A DNA stretch of 64,000 nucleotides from Anaeromyxobacter diazotrophicus (GTDB taxonomy: Bacteria > Myxococcota > Myxococcia > Myxococcales > Anaeromyxobacteraceae), in the NCBI RefSeq assembly GCF_013340205.1, contig NZ_BJTG01000010.1, positions 1 to 64,000 on the forward strand. Reading direction: 5' to 3'. The notes below the pieces were generated by a model. It was given only the letters and a program-made list of their open reading frames with translations, was not told the origin of the DNA and made no database searches. Shown in pieces: positions 15,756 through 24,947 of this stretch (its first letter is position 1; every line of letters starts with the position of its first letter). The position numbers and the translations under genes were made by a program.

Positions 15756-17081
15756 ATGACCTCGCTCCGCGCCGCCCTGCTCGGCTCCGCCGCCGCTCTG
15801 CTCGGCACCGTCGCCCTCGCCGACGCGCCCGCGCCGCCCCGTGCGCTCTCGCTCGAGGACGCGCTGGCGGAGCTCGAGCACCAGAGCCCCTCGCTCGAGC
15901 AGGCGCGCCAGCGCCGCGAGCAGGCGGCCGGCCTCGCGCGGCAGGCGCTGGCGGCGGCGCTGCCCACCCTCACCGCCTCGGGGAGCTACGTCCGCAACAG
16001 CGACGCCGCGACCGCGCCCATCGGGCGGCTGCTCTCGGCCCTGCAACCCGGCGCCCCCGCCCCGCCGGACCTCGTCATCCAGCCCCGCGAGGCGTTCGGC
16101 GCGAACGGCACCCTGCGCGTCCCGCTCGTCGCCCCGAGCGCCTGGGCCGACGTCGCCGCCGCCCGGAGCGCCGAGCGGGCCGCCGGCGAGAGCGCCGAGG
16201 CGGCGCGCCTGGAGCTCCGGGCGGCGCTGGTCCAGGCGGCCTGGAGCGCAGCGGCGGGAGACGAGGTGGTGGCCGCGAGCGAGCGGGCCGTGGGGAGCGC
16301 CGACGACCAGACGCGCCTCGCCGAGCGCGCGCTGGCGGCGGGCACCGGGGTGCCGCTGGCGGTGCTGCAGGCGCGCACCGAGGCGGTGAAGCGGCGGAGC
16401 GACCTGGCCCGCGCGCGCGCCGACCGCGCCCGCGCCGAGCTGGCCGCGGGCGTCCTCCTGGGGCGGGCCGAGCCGGTGCGGATCGCGGTCCCGGCGGCGC
16501 GTCCCCCCGCCGCCCTCGACCCGCGCGCGCTGGCGGAGGAGGCGGAGGGGCACCGGCCCGAGGTGCGCGCGCTGGCGGCGCAGGTCGAGGCGGCCGAGCA
16601 CGACCGCGCCTCGGCGCGACTGCGGCTGCTGCCCCAGCTCTCGGCCTCGGCCAGCGCCTTCGCCCAGACCGTCCCCTACCCGACCGGCAAGGAGGAGGGC
16701 TGGCGCGTCACGGTCGACCTCACCTGGCCGCTCTACGACGGCGGGCTCCGGTACGGGAAGGCGCGCCAGGCGGAGGGGCGCCTCGCCGAGGCGAGCGCGG
16801 CGCTCGCGGCGCAGCGGGTCGCCATCGCGCAGGAGGTGGACGACGCCGCGCGGGACGTGGGCCTGGCGGTGGAGCGGCTCGCCCTGGCCGAGGAGCAGGC
16901 GCGCCTCGCCGGGGAGGCGGCCGCCACCGCCCGGCGCGGCTTCGCCGGGGGCGTGGCGAGCTCGCTCGACGTCCTCGACGCGAACGACCGGCTGTTCCAG
17001 TCCGAGGTCGGGCTGGCCCAGGCGCGGGCGCGCCTCGGCCTGGCGCTGGCCGCCGTCGATCGTGCGACCGGCCGGAGCTGA
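15756..17081 (+). CDS. TolC-family outer-membrane efflux protein
   Basis: The product is 441 residues, the usual length. A signal peptide (residues about 1-23) is followed by two repeats of the outer-membrane efflux domain, each rich in Ala, Arg and Glu heptads for the periplasmic coiled coils, with beta-strand segments (for example TASGSYVRNSD and WRVTVDLTWPLYDGG) between them. It should form the outer-membrane duct for the divergently encoded HlyD/ABC exporter. It is the first gene of a three-gene operon with a histidine kinase and an NtrC-type regulator. The kinase gene starts three bases after its stop. Confidence 0.9.
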   Translation: MTSLRAALLGSAAALLGTVALADAPAPPRALSLEDALAELEHQSPSLEQARQRREQAAGLARQALAAALPTLTASGSYVRNSDAATAPIGRLLSALQPGAPAPPDLVIQPREAFGANGTLRVPLVAPSAWADVAAARSAERAAGESAEAARLELRAALVQAAWSAAAGDEVVAASERAVGSADDQTRLAERALAAGTGVPLAVLQARTEAVKRRSDLARARADRARAELAAGVLLGRAEPVRIAVPAARPPAALDPRALAEEAEGHRPEVRALAAQVEAAEHDRASARLRLLPQLSASASAFAQTVPYPTGKEEGWRVTVDLTWPLYDGGLRYGKARQAEGRLAEASAALAAQRVAIAQEVDDAARDVGLAVERLALAEEQARLAGEAAATARRGFAGGVASSLDVLDANDRLFQSEVGLAQARARLGLALAAVDRATGRS

Positions 17082-17084
17082 GCC

Positions 17085-18440
17085 ATGCGCGCTATGCTGG
17101 AGCCCGGGGAGGGCCGGCCCTTGCCGCAGGGGTTCGAGGACATCCAGCGCCAGGAGCTGTCGCGGCTGTTCGGCCGCATGGCCGACATCCGCCTGATCGC
17201 GTTCGTCCCGGCGGCGCTGGCGCTGGCGGGCGCGCTCGCCGTGGCGGAGCCCGCGCGCTGGCGCGCGGCCTTCCTGTTCGCGGTGCTGGTCCCGCTGGCG
17301 GGGCTCTTCGCCGCGGAGACGCTGCGGTTCCGGCGCAGCGGGCTCTCGCGGGGCGCGGTCACGGTGAACCTCCTGGCGGCGGTGGTGGGGCAGGTGGCGC
17401 TCGCGTTCGCGACCGGCGCGCTGGAGAGCCCCTTCACCTACACCTTCGTCCCGCTGGCGGTGATGATCGGCCTCTTCGCCTCGCCCGGCGCCGGGCGCGC
17501 CCTGGTGGCGACGCAGGTCGCGGCGGTGTGGGCGCTCGCCGGGCTCGAGCTCTCCCGGCGCTTCCCGGGGCTCAACCTCGCGCTCTTCGGCGGCGGCCCC
17601 CGGGCCGGGCACGTGGACGCGCACCTCCTCGCCAGCGCCACCGTCCTCTCGCTCGTGCTCGCGCTCGCCTCCCGCGCCGGGCGCGCGGTGCGCGGCGTCT
17701 TCGACGGGATGCTGCGCGAGGCGCTCCGCGCGCGCGAGGAGTCCCTGCGGGCCCACGCCGAGCGCGCCGAGGAGCTCACCGCGCTCTCGGCCGAGATCGC
17801 CCACGAGCTCAAGAACCCGCTCGCCTCGGTGAAGGGGCTGGCGGCCCTCCTCGCCGACGGGGCCGCCCCGGGAAAGCCCGCCGAGCGGCTGGCGGTGCTG
17901 CGGCGCGAGGTCGATCGCATGCAGGGGGTGCTGGAGGAGTTCCTCAACTTCTCGCGCCCGCTCGTCCCGCTCGCGGAGCGCGCCGTCGACCTCGCCCTGC
18001 TCGCCGAGGACGTGGCCGCGCTGCACGAGGGCCTGGCGCGGCAGCGCGGGGTCCGGATCGAGGTGCGCGGCGGCCAGGCCGAGGCGCGCTGCGACGAGCG
18101 CAAGGTGAAGCAGATCCTCATCAACCTCCTCCAGAACGCGCTCGAGGCGAGCCCGGCCGGCGCGGCCATCGAGCTGTGGGTCCTGCCGCCCGCGGACGGG
18201 GCGGTGAGCCTCCACGTCCTCGACCGCGGCCCCGGGCTCGACCCCGCCCTCTCGGGCCGCGCCTTCGAGCCGGGCATCACCTCCAAGGCGCGCGGCTCGG
18301 GGCTCGGGCTCACCATCGCCCGCGCGCTGGCGCGCCAGCACGGCGGCGAGGTGGAGCTCGCGCCGCGCGAGGGCGGCGGGTGCGCGGCGGTGCTGCGCCT
18401 GCCCGCGCCCGCGCCGGCCGCGCGCGAGGCCCTCGCGTGA
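17085..18440 (+). CDS. Membrane sensor histidine kinase (NtrB-like)
   Basis: The product is 451 residues. The N-terminal half (residues about 35-215) is a block of about six hydrophobic segments with no large periplasmic domain, so sensing is probably at or within the membrane. The H-box is AEIAHELKNPLASVKGL, followed by the N-box LLQNALEASP, the G1 box LDRGPGLDP and the G2 box ARGSGLGLTIA. The ELKNPL form of the H-box is typical of kinases that pair with NtrC-type regulators. Its stop overlaps the GTG of the next gene (GTGA), so the two are almost certainly a pair. Confidence 0.9.
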   Translation: MRAMLEPGEGRPLPQGFEDIQRQELSRLFGRMADIRLIAFVPAALALAGALAVAEPARWRAAFLFAVLVPLAGLFAAETLRFRRSGLSRGAVTVNLLAAVVGQVALAFATGALESPFTYTFVPLAVMIGLFASPGAGRALVATQVAAVWALAGLELSRRFPGLNLALFGGGPRAGHVDAHLLASATVLSLVLALASRAGRAVRGVFDGMLREALRAREESLRAHAERAEELTALSAEIAHELKNPLASVKGLAALLADGAAPGKPAERLAVLRREVDRMQGVLEEFLNFSRPLVPLAERAVDLALLAEDVAALHEGLARQRGVRIEVRGGQAEARCDERKVKQILINLLQNALEASPAGAAIELWVLPPADGAVSLHVLDRGPGLDPALSGRAFEPGITSKARGSGLGLTIARALARQHGGEVELAPREGGGCAAVLRLPAPAPAAREALA

Positions 18441-19789
18441 CCCCCCGCGTCCTGGTGGTCGACGACGATCCCGGCCTGCGCTACACGCTGCGCGAGATCC
18501 TGAGCGGCGAGGGGATCGAGGTCGAGGAGGCGGCCGACGGGGCCGAGGCGCTGGCGCGCTTCGAGGCCTCGCCCTTCCCGCTCGTGGTGACCGACCTGCG
18601 CATGCCGGGGCTCGACGGCCTCGAGCTGACGCGCCGGCTGGCCGCGCGCTCCCCCCCGCCGCGGGTGGTGGTCGTCACCGCCCACGGCTCGGAGCGGCAG
18701 GCGGTGGAGGCCATGAAGGCGGGCGCCTGGGACTACTTCCGCAAGCCGTTCGAGAACGACGAGCTCCTGGCGGTCGTGCGGCGGGCGCTCGAGGCCGCCC
18801 ACCTGGTGGAGGAGAACGCGCGGCTCACCGGGGCGCTGGCGCTGTCCGGCTCGCTGGTCTTCGCCTCGCCGGCCATGGCGCGGCTGGCGGAGCTGGTGGC
18901 GCGGGTCGGCCCGCGCGACGTGACCGTGCTCATCGAGGGCGAGAGCGGCACCGGCAAGGAGCGGGTGGCGGAGGCGCTCTGGCGCGCGTCGCGGCGCGCC
19001 GATCGGCCGCTCGTCCGCTTCAACTGCGCCGCGCTCAGCCCGGAGCTGGCCGAGGCGGAGCTGTTCGGGCACGCCCGCGGCGCCTTCACCGGGGCGGTGC
19101 GGGCGCGGGCCGGCCTGTTCGGCGAGGCGGACGGCGGCACCCTGCTCCTGGACGAGATCGGCGACCTCGCCCCCGCGGCGCAGGCGAAGCTCCTCCGCGT
19201 GCTGCAGGACGGCGAGGTGCGCGCGGTGGGCGAGGACCGCGCGCGCCGGGTGGACGTGCGGGTGCTGGCCGCCACCCACCGCGACCTCCGCGCCCAGGTG
19301 GCGCGGGGGGCGTTCCGGGAGGATCTGCTCTACCGGCTCGACGTCGTGAAGCTCCACCTGCCTCCCCTGCGCGAGCGGCCGGAGGACATCCCGCTCCTGG
19401 CGCGCCACTTCCTCGCCCTGTTCTCGGCCCGCTTCGGAGTCCAGTGCCCGCCGCCCGGGCCGGAGCTCCTGGCGCGGCTCGCCGCCCACCCCTGGCCGGG
19501 CAACGTCCGGGAGCTGGAGCACGCGCTGGAGAGCCTGGTCGCGCTCTCGCCCGAGGGCGAGCTCGACCTCGCGCTCGTCCCGGCGGCCGGCGGCGGCGCG
19601 CCCGCGGCCCCGCCGCTCGGGCTCAAGCAGCGGGTCGAGGCCTACGAGCGCGGCCTCCTGGTGGACGCGCTGCGCGAGGCCGGCGGCCGGCGCGCCGAGG
19701 CCGCGCGCGCGCTGGGCATCTCGCGCGTCACGCTCCACGACAAGCTGCGCAAGTACGCGCTCGGACCGGACGGCGACGGCGGCGGGTGA
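18437..19789 (+). CDS. NtrC-family sigma-54 activator response regulator
   Basis: The product is 450 residues. The receiver has the acidic pair at D9-D11, phospho-acceptor D53 and K103. The AAA+ domain carries Walker A GESGTGKE, the sigma-54 contact loop GAFTGA, Walker B GGTLLLDEIGD and an arginine-finger region. A Fis-type helix-turn-helix (RAEAARALGISRVTLHDKLRK) ends the protein. All catalytic and sigma-54-contact residues are present. The GTG at 18437 overlaps the kinase stop by GTGA. Its likely targets are the two sigma-54-like promoters in the divergent region at 15556-15755. Confidence 0.93.
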   Translation: MTPRVLVVDDDPGLRYTLREILSGEGIEVEEAADGAEALARFEASPFPLVVTDLRMPGLDGLELTRRLAARSPPPRVVVVTAHGSERQAVEAMKAGAWDYFRKPFENDELLAVVRRALEAAHLVEENARLTGALALSGSLVFASPAMARLAELVARVGPRDVTVLIEGESGTGKERVAEALWRASRRADRPLVRFNCAALSPELAEAELFGHARGAFTGAVRARAGLFGEADGGTLLLDEIGDLAPAAQAKLLRVLQDGEVRAVGEDRARRVDVRVLAATHRDLRAQVARGAFREDLLYRLDVVKLHLPPLRERPEDIPLLARHFLALFSARFGVQCPPPGPELLARLAAHPWPGNVRELEHALESLVALSPEGELDLALVPAAGGGAPAAPPLGLKQRVEAYERGLLVDALREAGGRRAEAARALGISRVTLHDKLRKYALGPDGDGGG

Positions 19790-20031
19790 GCGCCGGCCGC
19801 GGCGCCGCTCCACACCCTCGCGAGGTGGGTCGTGGCGCGGCGCCCCGTTCGCCGGGGCGGCGAGCGCGCGGTGTGGCGCCCCGGTCACATCGTGCCGCCG
19901 CCGCACCTCGTTCGCTCGAGTCCCGCGTCCCGAGCGCCGGCGAGCGCGCGCCGGAAGTCCCTTCCGCCAGGCGCTTGCTGTCCGACCCGACCGTGCACAG
20001 CGTGGCTCGTAAGCTGCAACGGGAGGACCAC

Positions 20032-20202
20032 GTGACCGCCGCCACCCACGCCGAGCCGCGCCTCCTCCGCCTCTACCTCGGGCTCTTCGCCCTCGTGGCG
20101 CTCTCGATGCTGCTCGCTGCCTCGTGGCTGCGCGGCTGGGTGCCCGTCCGTCAGGCGGTGCGGGTCCGCGACGTCAACTGGCTGCCGCCCGGGGGACGCT
20201 GA
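20032..20202 (+). CDS. Small single-pass membrane protein
   Basis: The product is 56 residues. One hydrophobic helix (residues about 14-34, LYLGLFALVALSMLLAASWL) is followed by a short basic tail. The GTG start at 20032 has GGGAGG at 20021-20026, an ideal ribosome-binding site. The gene overlaps the end of the convergent kinase gene by 29 bp. Function unknown; no family recognised. Confidence 0.55.
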   Translation: MTAATHAEPRLLRLYLGLFALVALSMLLAASWLRGWVPVRQAVRVRDVNWLPPGGR

Positions 20203-21526
20203 ACCGCACCGCGGTGCCCACGCCGGGCACGCTCTCGACGGCGATGCGGCCGCCGTGCGCCTCGACCACCCGCTTCGCGAGCGCGAGGCCCAGCCCCACC
20301 CCGCCGGTGCCCCGCGCGCGGCTCCGGTCGGTCCGGAAGAACGGGGTGAAGAGCCGCGGCAGGTCGGCCGCGTCGATCCCGATCCCGCGGTCGCGCACCT
20401 CCACCTCGAGCGCGCCGTCGCGCTGGCGCGCCGAGAGGACGATGGGGCGGTCCGCGTCCGAGTACTTCCCGGCGTTGTCGAGCAGGTTGTCGAGCACGCG
20501 CCGCAGGAGGGCTGGGTCCGCCAGGACCTCCGGCAGCGTTTCCTCCACCTCGAGCGCCAGCGCGCGGCCCGGGTGCGCCGCCTGGAAGCGCTCGGCGGCG
20601 CGGAGCACGAGGTCCCGGGAGTCGGCGCGCTCGCGCCGCAGCGGCAGCTCCGCGCTCGCCCCGCGGTCCTCGGCCAGCTCGAGGCGCGCCGCGGTGAGGA
20701 CGTCGTCCACGAGCCGCGACAGCTCGGCCAGGTCGGCGCCGATCTCGCCCAGGTAGCGGCGCGAGCGCGCGAGGTCCCCCTCCTCGGCCATCTCCAGCGC
20801 GACGCGGATACGGGCGAGCGGCGTGCGCAGCTCGTGCGAGACGTTGGCGAGCAGCTCCTTCTCGCTCCGCACCAGCGCCTGCATCCGGTCCGCCATGTGG
20901 TCGAACGCCTGCGCCACCTCGCCCACCTCGCCGCCCGCGGCGAGGCGCGCGCGCGCCCCGAGATCGCCCGCGCCGAAGGCGCGCACGGCGCGGCCGAGCC
21001 GCTCCAGCGGGGAGGCGATGGCCCGCGCCAGCGGGATGGACGCGAGCGCGAGCGCGAGCAGCACCGCCGTCAGGAAGGAGGCGCCGCGCAGGAGCGAGTG
21101 CTGCGGGACGTGCCCGGTGAGGATGAGGTAAGCGCCCGGCTCGCCGGGGACCGGCGCCGCCATCGTGAAGCGCCGGCCGGGCACCTTGAAGGCGCCCTGC
21201 GCCAGGCGAGGCCGCTGGTCCGGCCCGAGCGGCTCGAGCCGCTCCTCGTCGGAGGCGGCCACCGCCAGCTCGCCGCGGTAGTACGTCATGCGCGCGCCGA
21301 ACGCCTCGTGGAGCCGCCGCAGCTCGCGGTCCAGGGCGGCCGGCTCCGACCTCAGCTCGCTCACCCGCGCCGCCGCGTAGGCGGCGAACCGCTCCGGGCT
21401 CCGGCCGGCGGGCTCGCGCCCGAGCGCCTCGGCGACGCCCGCCACCGCCAGCGCCACCAGCACGAGCAGGAGGAGGCCGTTCAGGTAGACCCGCCAGAAG
21501 AGGCGGAACGGGAGGCGCGCGTTCAC
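20174..21526 (-). CDS. Sensor histidine kinase, CpxA-like
   Basis: The product is 450 residues. There is a transmembrane helix near residues 15-33, a periplasmic domain of about 125 residues, a second helix near 160-175, a HAMP linker, the H-box LLANVSHELRTPLARIRVAL, the N-box LDNLLDNAGKYSD, the G1 box DRGIGID and the G2 box GGVGLGLALAKRV. With the OmpR-type regulator and Spy-like gene on the same strand, it forms a set arranged like cpxP-cpxR-cpxA. The signal is probably envelope stress, by analogy with Cpx only. The GTG start lies directly after the regulator stop. Confidence 0.88.
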   Translation of the reverse strand: MNARLPFRLFWRVYLNGLLLLVLVALAVAGVAEALGREPAGRSPERFAAYAAARVSELRSEPAALDRELRRLHEAFGARMTYYRGELAVAASDEERLEPLGPDQRPRLAQGAFKVPGRRFTMAAPVPGEPGAYLILTGHVPQHSLLRGASFLTAVLLALALASIPLARAIASPLERLGRAVRAFGAGDLGARARLAAGGEVGEVAQAFDHMADRMQALVRSEKELLANVSHELRTPLARIRVALEMAEEGDLARSRRYLGEIGADLAELSRLVDDVLTAARLELAEDRGASAELPLRRERADSRDLVLRAAERFQAAHPGRALALEVEETLPEVLADPALLRRVLDNLLDNAGKYSDADRPIVLSARQRDGALEVEVRDRGIGIDAADLPRLFTPFFRTDRSRARGTGGVGLGLALAKRVVEAHGGRIAVESVPGVGTAVRFSVPRAAAS

Positions 21527-22240
21527 CTACTCGCCCTCGGCAGCGAGCAGGTAGCCGAGGCCGCGGACCGTCTTGAGCAGCCGCGGCCGCTTGGGGTCGT
21601 CGCCGAGCTTGTGGCGCAGTCGCGAGACGTGGACGTCCACCGAGCGGTCGAACGACTCCTCGGCGCTCCCCTTGGCGAGCTCCATGAGCTGCTCGCGGGT
21701 GAGCACGCGCCCGGCGCGCTCCGCCAGCGCCTTGAGGAGCGCGAACTCGTAGGCGGTGAGCTGGAGCTCCTGGCCGTCGCGCGTGGCGCGCCGCGCCGCC
21801 GGATCGACCACCAGCGCGCCGACCCGCACCACCTCCAGGGACGGCCCCGCCTGGCCGCGCGCCCGGCGCACCACCGCCCGGATGCGCGCCAGGAGCTCGC
21901 GCGGCGAGAAGGGCTTCGCGAGGTAGTCGTCCGCGCCGAGCTCGAGCCCGAGCACCCGGTCCGCCTCCTCGCCGCGGGCGGTGAGGACGATGACCGGGAC
22001 GTCGGAGCGGGCGCGCAGCTCGCGGCAGACGTCGAGGCCGTTCTTCCCCGGGAGCATGAGGTCGAGCAGGACGACGTCGTACCGGCGCGCCAGCGCCTCG
22101 GCCAGCCCCTGCCGGCCGTCGGCGGCGATCGTCACCACCACCTCGTGCGACGCGAGGTAGTCGCGCGTCAGCGCGGCCAGCCTCGCGTCGTCCTCGACGA
22201 GGAGCGCGGTGAGGAGCGGGGTGTCCGTGGAGGTGGTCAC
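21527..22240 (-). CDS. OmpR-family response regulator, CpxR-like
   Basis: The product is 237 residues. The receiver has LVEDD at the N-terminus, the phospho-acceptor Asp in VVLLDLMLPG and the Lys in LAKPFSP. The C-terminal winged helix has the transcription-factor signature (FDRSVDVHVSRLRHKLGDD, then TVRGLGYLL). It lies between the Spy-like gene and its kinase, with the kinase following directly. A CpxR-like direct repeat sits upstream of the Spy-like gene, so autoregulation is plausible. Confidence 0.92.
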   Translation of the reverse strand: MTTSTDTPLLTALLVEDDARLAALTRDYLASHEVVVTIAADGRQGLAEALARRYDVVLLDLMLPGKNGLDVCRELRARSDVPVIVLTARGEEADRVLGLELGADDYLAKPFSPRELLARIRAVVRRARGQAGPSLEVVRVGALVVDPAARRATRDGQELQLTAYEFALLKALAERAGRVLTREQLMELAKGSAEESFDRSVDVHVSRLRHKLGDDPKRPRLLKTVRGLGYLLAAEGE

Positions 22241-22249
22241 GGGGCGATT

Positions 22250-22699
22250 CTAGTGCGAGCCGGGGTGCTGCTGGAGGTGCTCCTGGAGGTGCGCGCCGAC
22301 CTGGGCGCGCTGCGCCGGGGTGAGGATGCCGTGCACCTGCAGCATGGCGTCCGCCACCTCGTCGGCGAAGCCCTTCATCGCGTCGGCGCGGCCGTCCACC
22401 AGCGCGTGCACCTGGGCCGCGTCGGGCTGGTCGGCGTTCCAGAGCGCGAGGAGCTTCTGGCGGGTGTCGGCGTGGCTCGCCCGGAGCGCCTTCCCGTCGG
22501 CGACGAGCTTGTCCTTGATGGCGAGGATCTGCTGGCGCTGGTCGGGGGTGGCCTTCACCTCGTCCAGCATCTTGTCGACGCGCTTCGTCAGCATCTGCTC
22601 CATCTGCGCGGGATCGCGGTGGTGGCGGAAGGCGGTGAGGGTGAGGGCGCCGAGGCCCAGGGCGGCCACGGCGAGGACGGAGGCGAGCTTCTTCATCAT
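22250..22699 (-). CDS. Spy/CpxP-like periplasmic stress protein
   Basis: The product is 149 residues. A signal peptide (MMKKLASVLAVAALGLGALTLTA) is followed by helical repeats with LTKRVDKMLDEVKATPDQRQQI and ILTPAQRAQVGAHL, matching the LTxxQ-type motifs of the Spy/CpxP/CnrX group, which are periplasmic chaperones or metal-sensing partners. The C-terminus is His rich (HLQQHPGSH). The start at 22699 has AGGAG about eight bases upstream. It is the first gene of a likely operon with the CpxR-like regulator and kinase, and may feed back on the kinase as CpxP does. Confidence 0.83.
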   Translation of the reverse strand: MMKKLASVLAVAALGLGALTLTAFRHHRDPAQMEQMLTKRVDKMLDEVKATPDQRQQILAIKDKLVADGKALRASHADTRQKLLALWNADQPDAAQVHALVDGRADAMKGFADEVADAMLQVHGILTPAQRAQVGAHLQEHLQQHPGSH

Positions 22700-22761
22700 G
22701 GGTGCTTCTCCTTTCGAGGCTTCATCCTGGCCTCGCCGGGTGGCCGGTGCTTGTTCCCCAC

Positions 22762-22776
22762 GTGAAGAAAGGTTAA
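22762..22776 (-). promoter_or_regulatory. CpxR-box-like direct repeat upstream of the Spy-like gene
   Basis: On the plus strand GTGAA-GAAAG-GTTAA gives two GTxAA-type pentamers five bases apart, like the CpxR consensus GTAAA-N5-GTAAA with one mismatch per half. It lies about 63 bp upstream of the Spy-like start, in an AT-rich patch, and is also upstream of the divergent ABC-F gene. Confidence 0.35.
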
Positions 22777-22794
22777 GAGCCACCCCCGCCCGCG

Positions 22795-24786
22795 ATGTCC
22801 CTCCTCACCGCCAGCGGCCTCGCGCTCGCCTACGGACCCAAGGTCCTCCTCCACGAGGCCGGCTTCGCGATCGGCCCGCGCGACCGGATCGGGCTGGTCG
22901 GCGCCAACGGCACCGGCAAGTCCTCGCTGCTGCGCATCCTCGCCGGCGAGATCTCGCCCGACGCCGGCACCCTCGCCTGGCGCCGCGGCGGGCGCGCCGG
23001 CTACCTGCCCCAGGACGTGGCGGCCCTCCCCTCCGGCCCGCTGGTCGAGGTGGTCCTCGCCTCGGTCCCGGGACGCGGCGCGGTGGAGGCACAGCTCGCC
23101 GCCACCGAGGCGGCGCTGCGCGAGGAGCGCCAGCCGGAGGAGCAGCTCGAGCTCTCCCAGGCGCTCGCCGATCTGCACGCCGAGCTCGACCACTTCGAGG
23201 AGCGCTTCGGGCGACACCGCGCCGAGCGCATCCTGACCGGCCTCGGCTTCGCGCCGGCCGAGCTCGAGCGCGACTCGGCGGCGCTCTCCGGCGGCTGGAA
23301 GATGCGGGCCGCGCTGGCCGGGCTGCTCCTGCAGGACCCCGACCTGCTCCTCCTGGACGAGCCGACCAACCACCTCGACATCCCCACCCTCACCTGGTTC
23401 GACGCCTTCCTGCGCGGCTCGCAGAAGGCGCTCCTCCTCATCAGCCACGACCGCGAGTTCCTGAACCGCCAGATCGGGCGGGTGCTGGCGCTCGAGCCGG
23501 AGGGGCTGCGCGGCTACGCCGGGAACTACGACGACTACCGGCGGCTGCGCGCCGAGGAGGAGGAGCGGCTCGGGGCGGCGGCGCGGCGGCAGGAGGCGCG
23601 CCGGGCCGAGCTGCAGGGCTTCATCGACCGCTTCGGCGCCAAGGCCACCAAGGCGCGGCAGGCGCAGAGCCGCCAGAAGATGCTCGACAAGATGGAGGAG
23701 GTGCAGGTCCTGGAGGAGCGGGCCACCCTCTCCTTCCGCTTCGCCGAGGCGCCCCGCTCCGGCAAGGAGGTGGTGCGGCTCGAGGGCGTGGCGAAGGCCT
23801 TCGGCGACCGGATCGTCTACCGCGGCCTCTCCGGCCAGGTGCTGCGCGGCGAGCGCGTCGGCATCATCGGGCCGAACGGGGCCGGCAAGACGACGCTCCT
23901 GCGGCTCGTCGCGGGCGAGCTCGCCGCGGACGCGGGCGAGGTGAAGCTCGGGCACTCGGTGGTGCCGGGGTACTACGCCCAACACCATTTCGAGGCCGCC
24001 CCCGGGGACGCCTCGCGCGGCTTCGGCGCGCTCGACCCGCGGAAGACCATCCTCGACACGCTGTGGGACGTGGTGCCGGACCAGGGGGAGGCGTACGTCC
24101 GCGGCGTGGCGGGCGGCTTCCTCTTCTCCGGCAGCGACGTCGAGAAGCCCATCGGCGTGCTCTCGGGCGGGGAGCGGGCGCGGGTGGCGCTGGCGCGCAT
24201 CCTACTGCTGCGCTCGAACCTGCTGCTCCTCGACGAGCCGACCAACCACCTCGACCTCACCTCGTCCGAGGCGCTCATCGAGGCCTTGCGCGGCTACGAC
24301 GGCACGATGCTGTTCGTCTCGCACAACCGCAGCTTCCTGAACGGCCTCGCCACCCGGATCTGGGAGGTGAAGGACGGGGCGATCCTCGACCAGCCCGGGA
24401 ACCTCGACGACTGGCTCTACCACCAGCGGCAGCTCGAGGAGCAGCGCGCCGAGGGCCCGGCGCGGGGCGCCGAGGCGCGCCTGGACGCGAAGGCCGCGCC
24501 GGTCAACGACCGCGACCGCCGCCGCCTGGAGGCCGAGGCGCGCAACGCCCGCTACGCGCGCGAGCGGCCCCTGCGTCAGGCCATCGCCGCCCTGGAGCGC
24601 CGCATCGCGGAGCTGGAGGCCGCCCAGAAGACGGCCGAGGCCGCGCTCGCCGATCCCGCGCTGTACCAGGACTTCGCCCGGGCGCGCCCGCACGTCGAGG
24701 CCCTCGCGGCGGCGAAGGACGAGCTCGCGGCGCTGTACGCGGACTGGGAGGCGAAGCAGGTCGAGCTGGAGTCGCTCGCCGGCTGA
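22795..24786 (+). CDS. ABC-F family ATPase
   Basis: The product is 663 residues with two ATPase domains and no membrane segment. The first has Walker A VGANGTGKSS, signature LSGGWKMR and Walker B LLLDEPTNHLD; the second has Walker A IGPNGAGKTT, signature LSGGERARVA and another LLLDEPTNHLD. A linker with many charged residues joins them, and a C-terminal charged helical extension of about 100 residues resembles the coiled coil of Uup-like members. ABC-F proteins act on the ribosome or in DNA metabolism rather than in transport. The ATG at 22795 is divergent from the Spy-like gene. Confidence 0.92.
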   Translation: MSLLTASGLALAYGPKVLLHEAGFAIGPRDRIGLVGANGTGKSSLLRILAGEISPDAGTLAWRRGGRAGYLPQDVAALPSGPLVEVVLASVPGRGAVEAQLAATEAALREERQPEEQLELSQALADLHAELDHFEERFGRHRAERILTGLGFAPAELERDSAALSGGWKMRAALAGLLLQDPDLLLLDEPTNHLDIPTLTWFDAFLRGSQKALLLISHDREFLNRQIGRVLALEPEGLRGYAGNYDDYRRLRAEEEERLGAAARRQEARRAELQGFIDRFGAKATKARQAQSRQKMLDKMEEVQVLEERATLSFRFAEAPRSGKEVVRLEGVAKAFGDRIVYRGLSGQVLRGERVGIIGPNGAGKTTLLRLVAGELAADAGEVKLGHSVVPGYYAQHHFEAAPGDASRGFGALDPRKTILDTLWDVVPDQGEAYVRGVAGGFLFSGSDVEKPIGVLSGGERARVALARILLLRSNLLLLDEPTNHLDLTSSEALIEALRGYDGTMLFVSHNRSFLNGLATRIWEVKDGAILDQPGNLDDWLYHQRQLEEQRAEGPARGAEARLDAKAAPVNDRDRRRLEAEARNARYARERPLRQAIAALERRIAELEAAQKTAEAALADPALYQDFARARPHVEALAAAKDELAALYADWEAKQVELESLAG

Positions 24787-24947
24787 CGCTCGCGGTCCAC
24801 CCGCCCCCCCGCCCCCCCGCTCACCCGCCCTCCCGCCCTCCCGCGCGCACCTCGGGTGCAGCCGCGCGCGGCGGGGATCCGGGCCGTTGCCGGCCGGGCC
24901 GCGAGGACCCCACATTCGCAGGGACACCTCCAACGAAGGGATCCCTC

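Noticed and set aside
20003-20018. TGGCTCGTAAGCTGCA as a sigma-54 promoter for the small membrane protein
   Set aside because: GG/GC spacing fits, but the transcript would start near 20029, downstream of the good ribosome-binding site at 20021-20026, so the gene could not use it.
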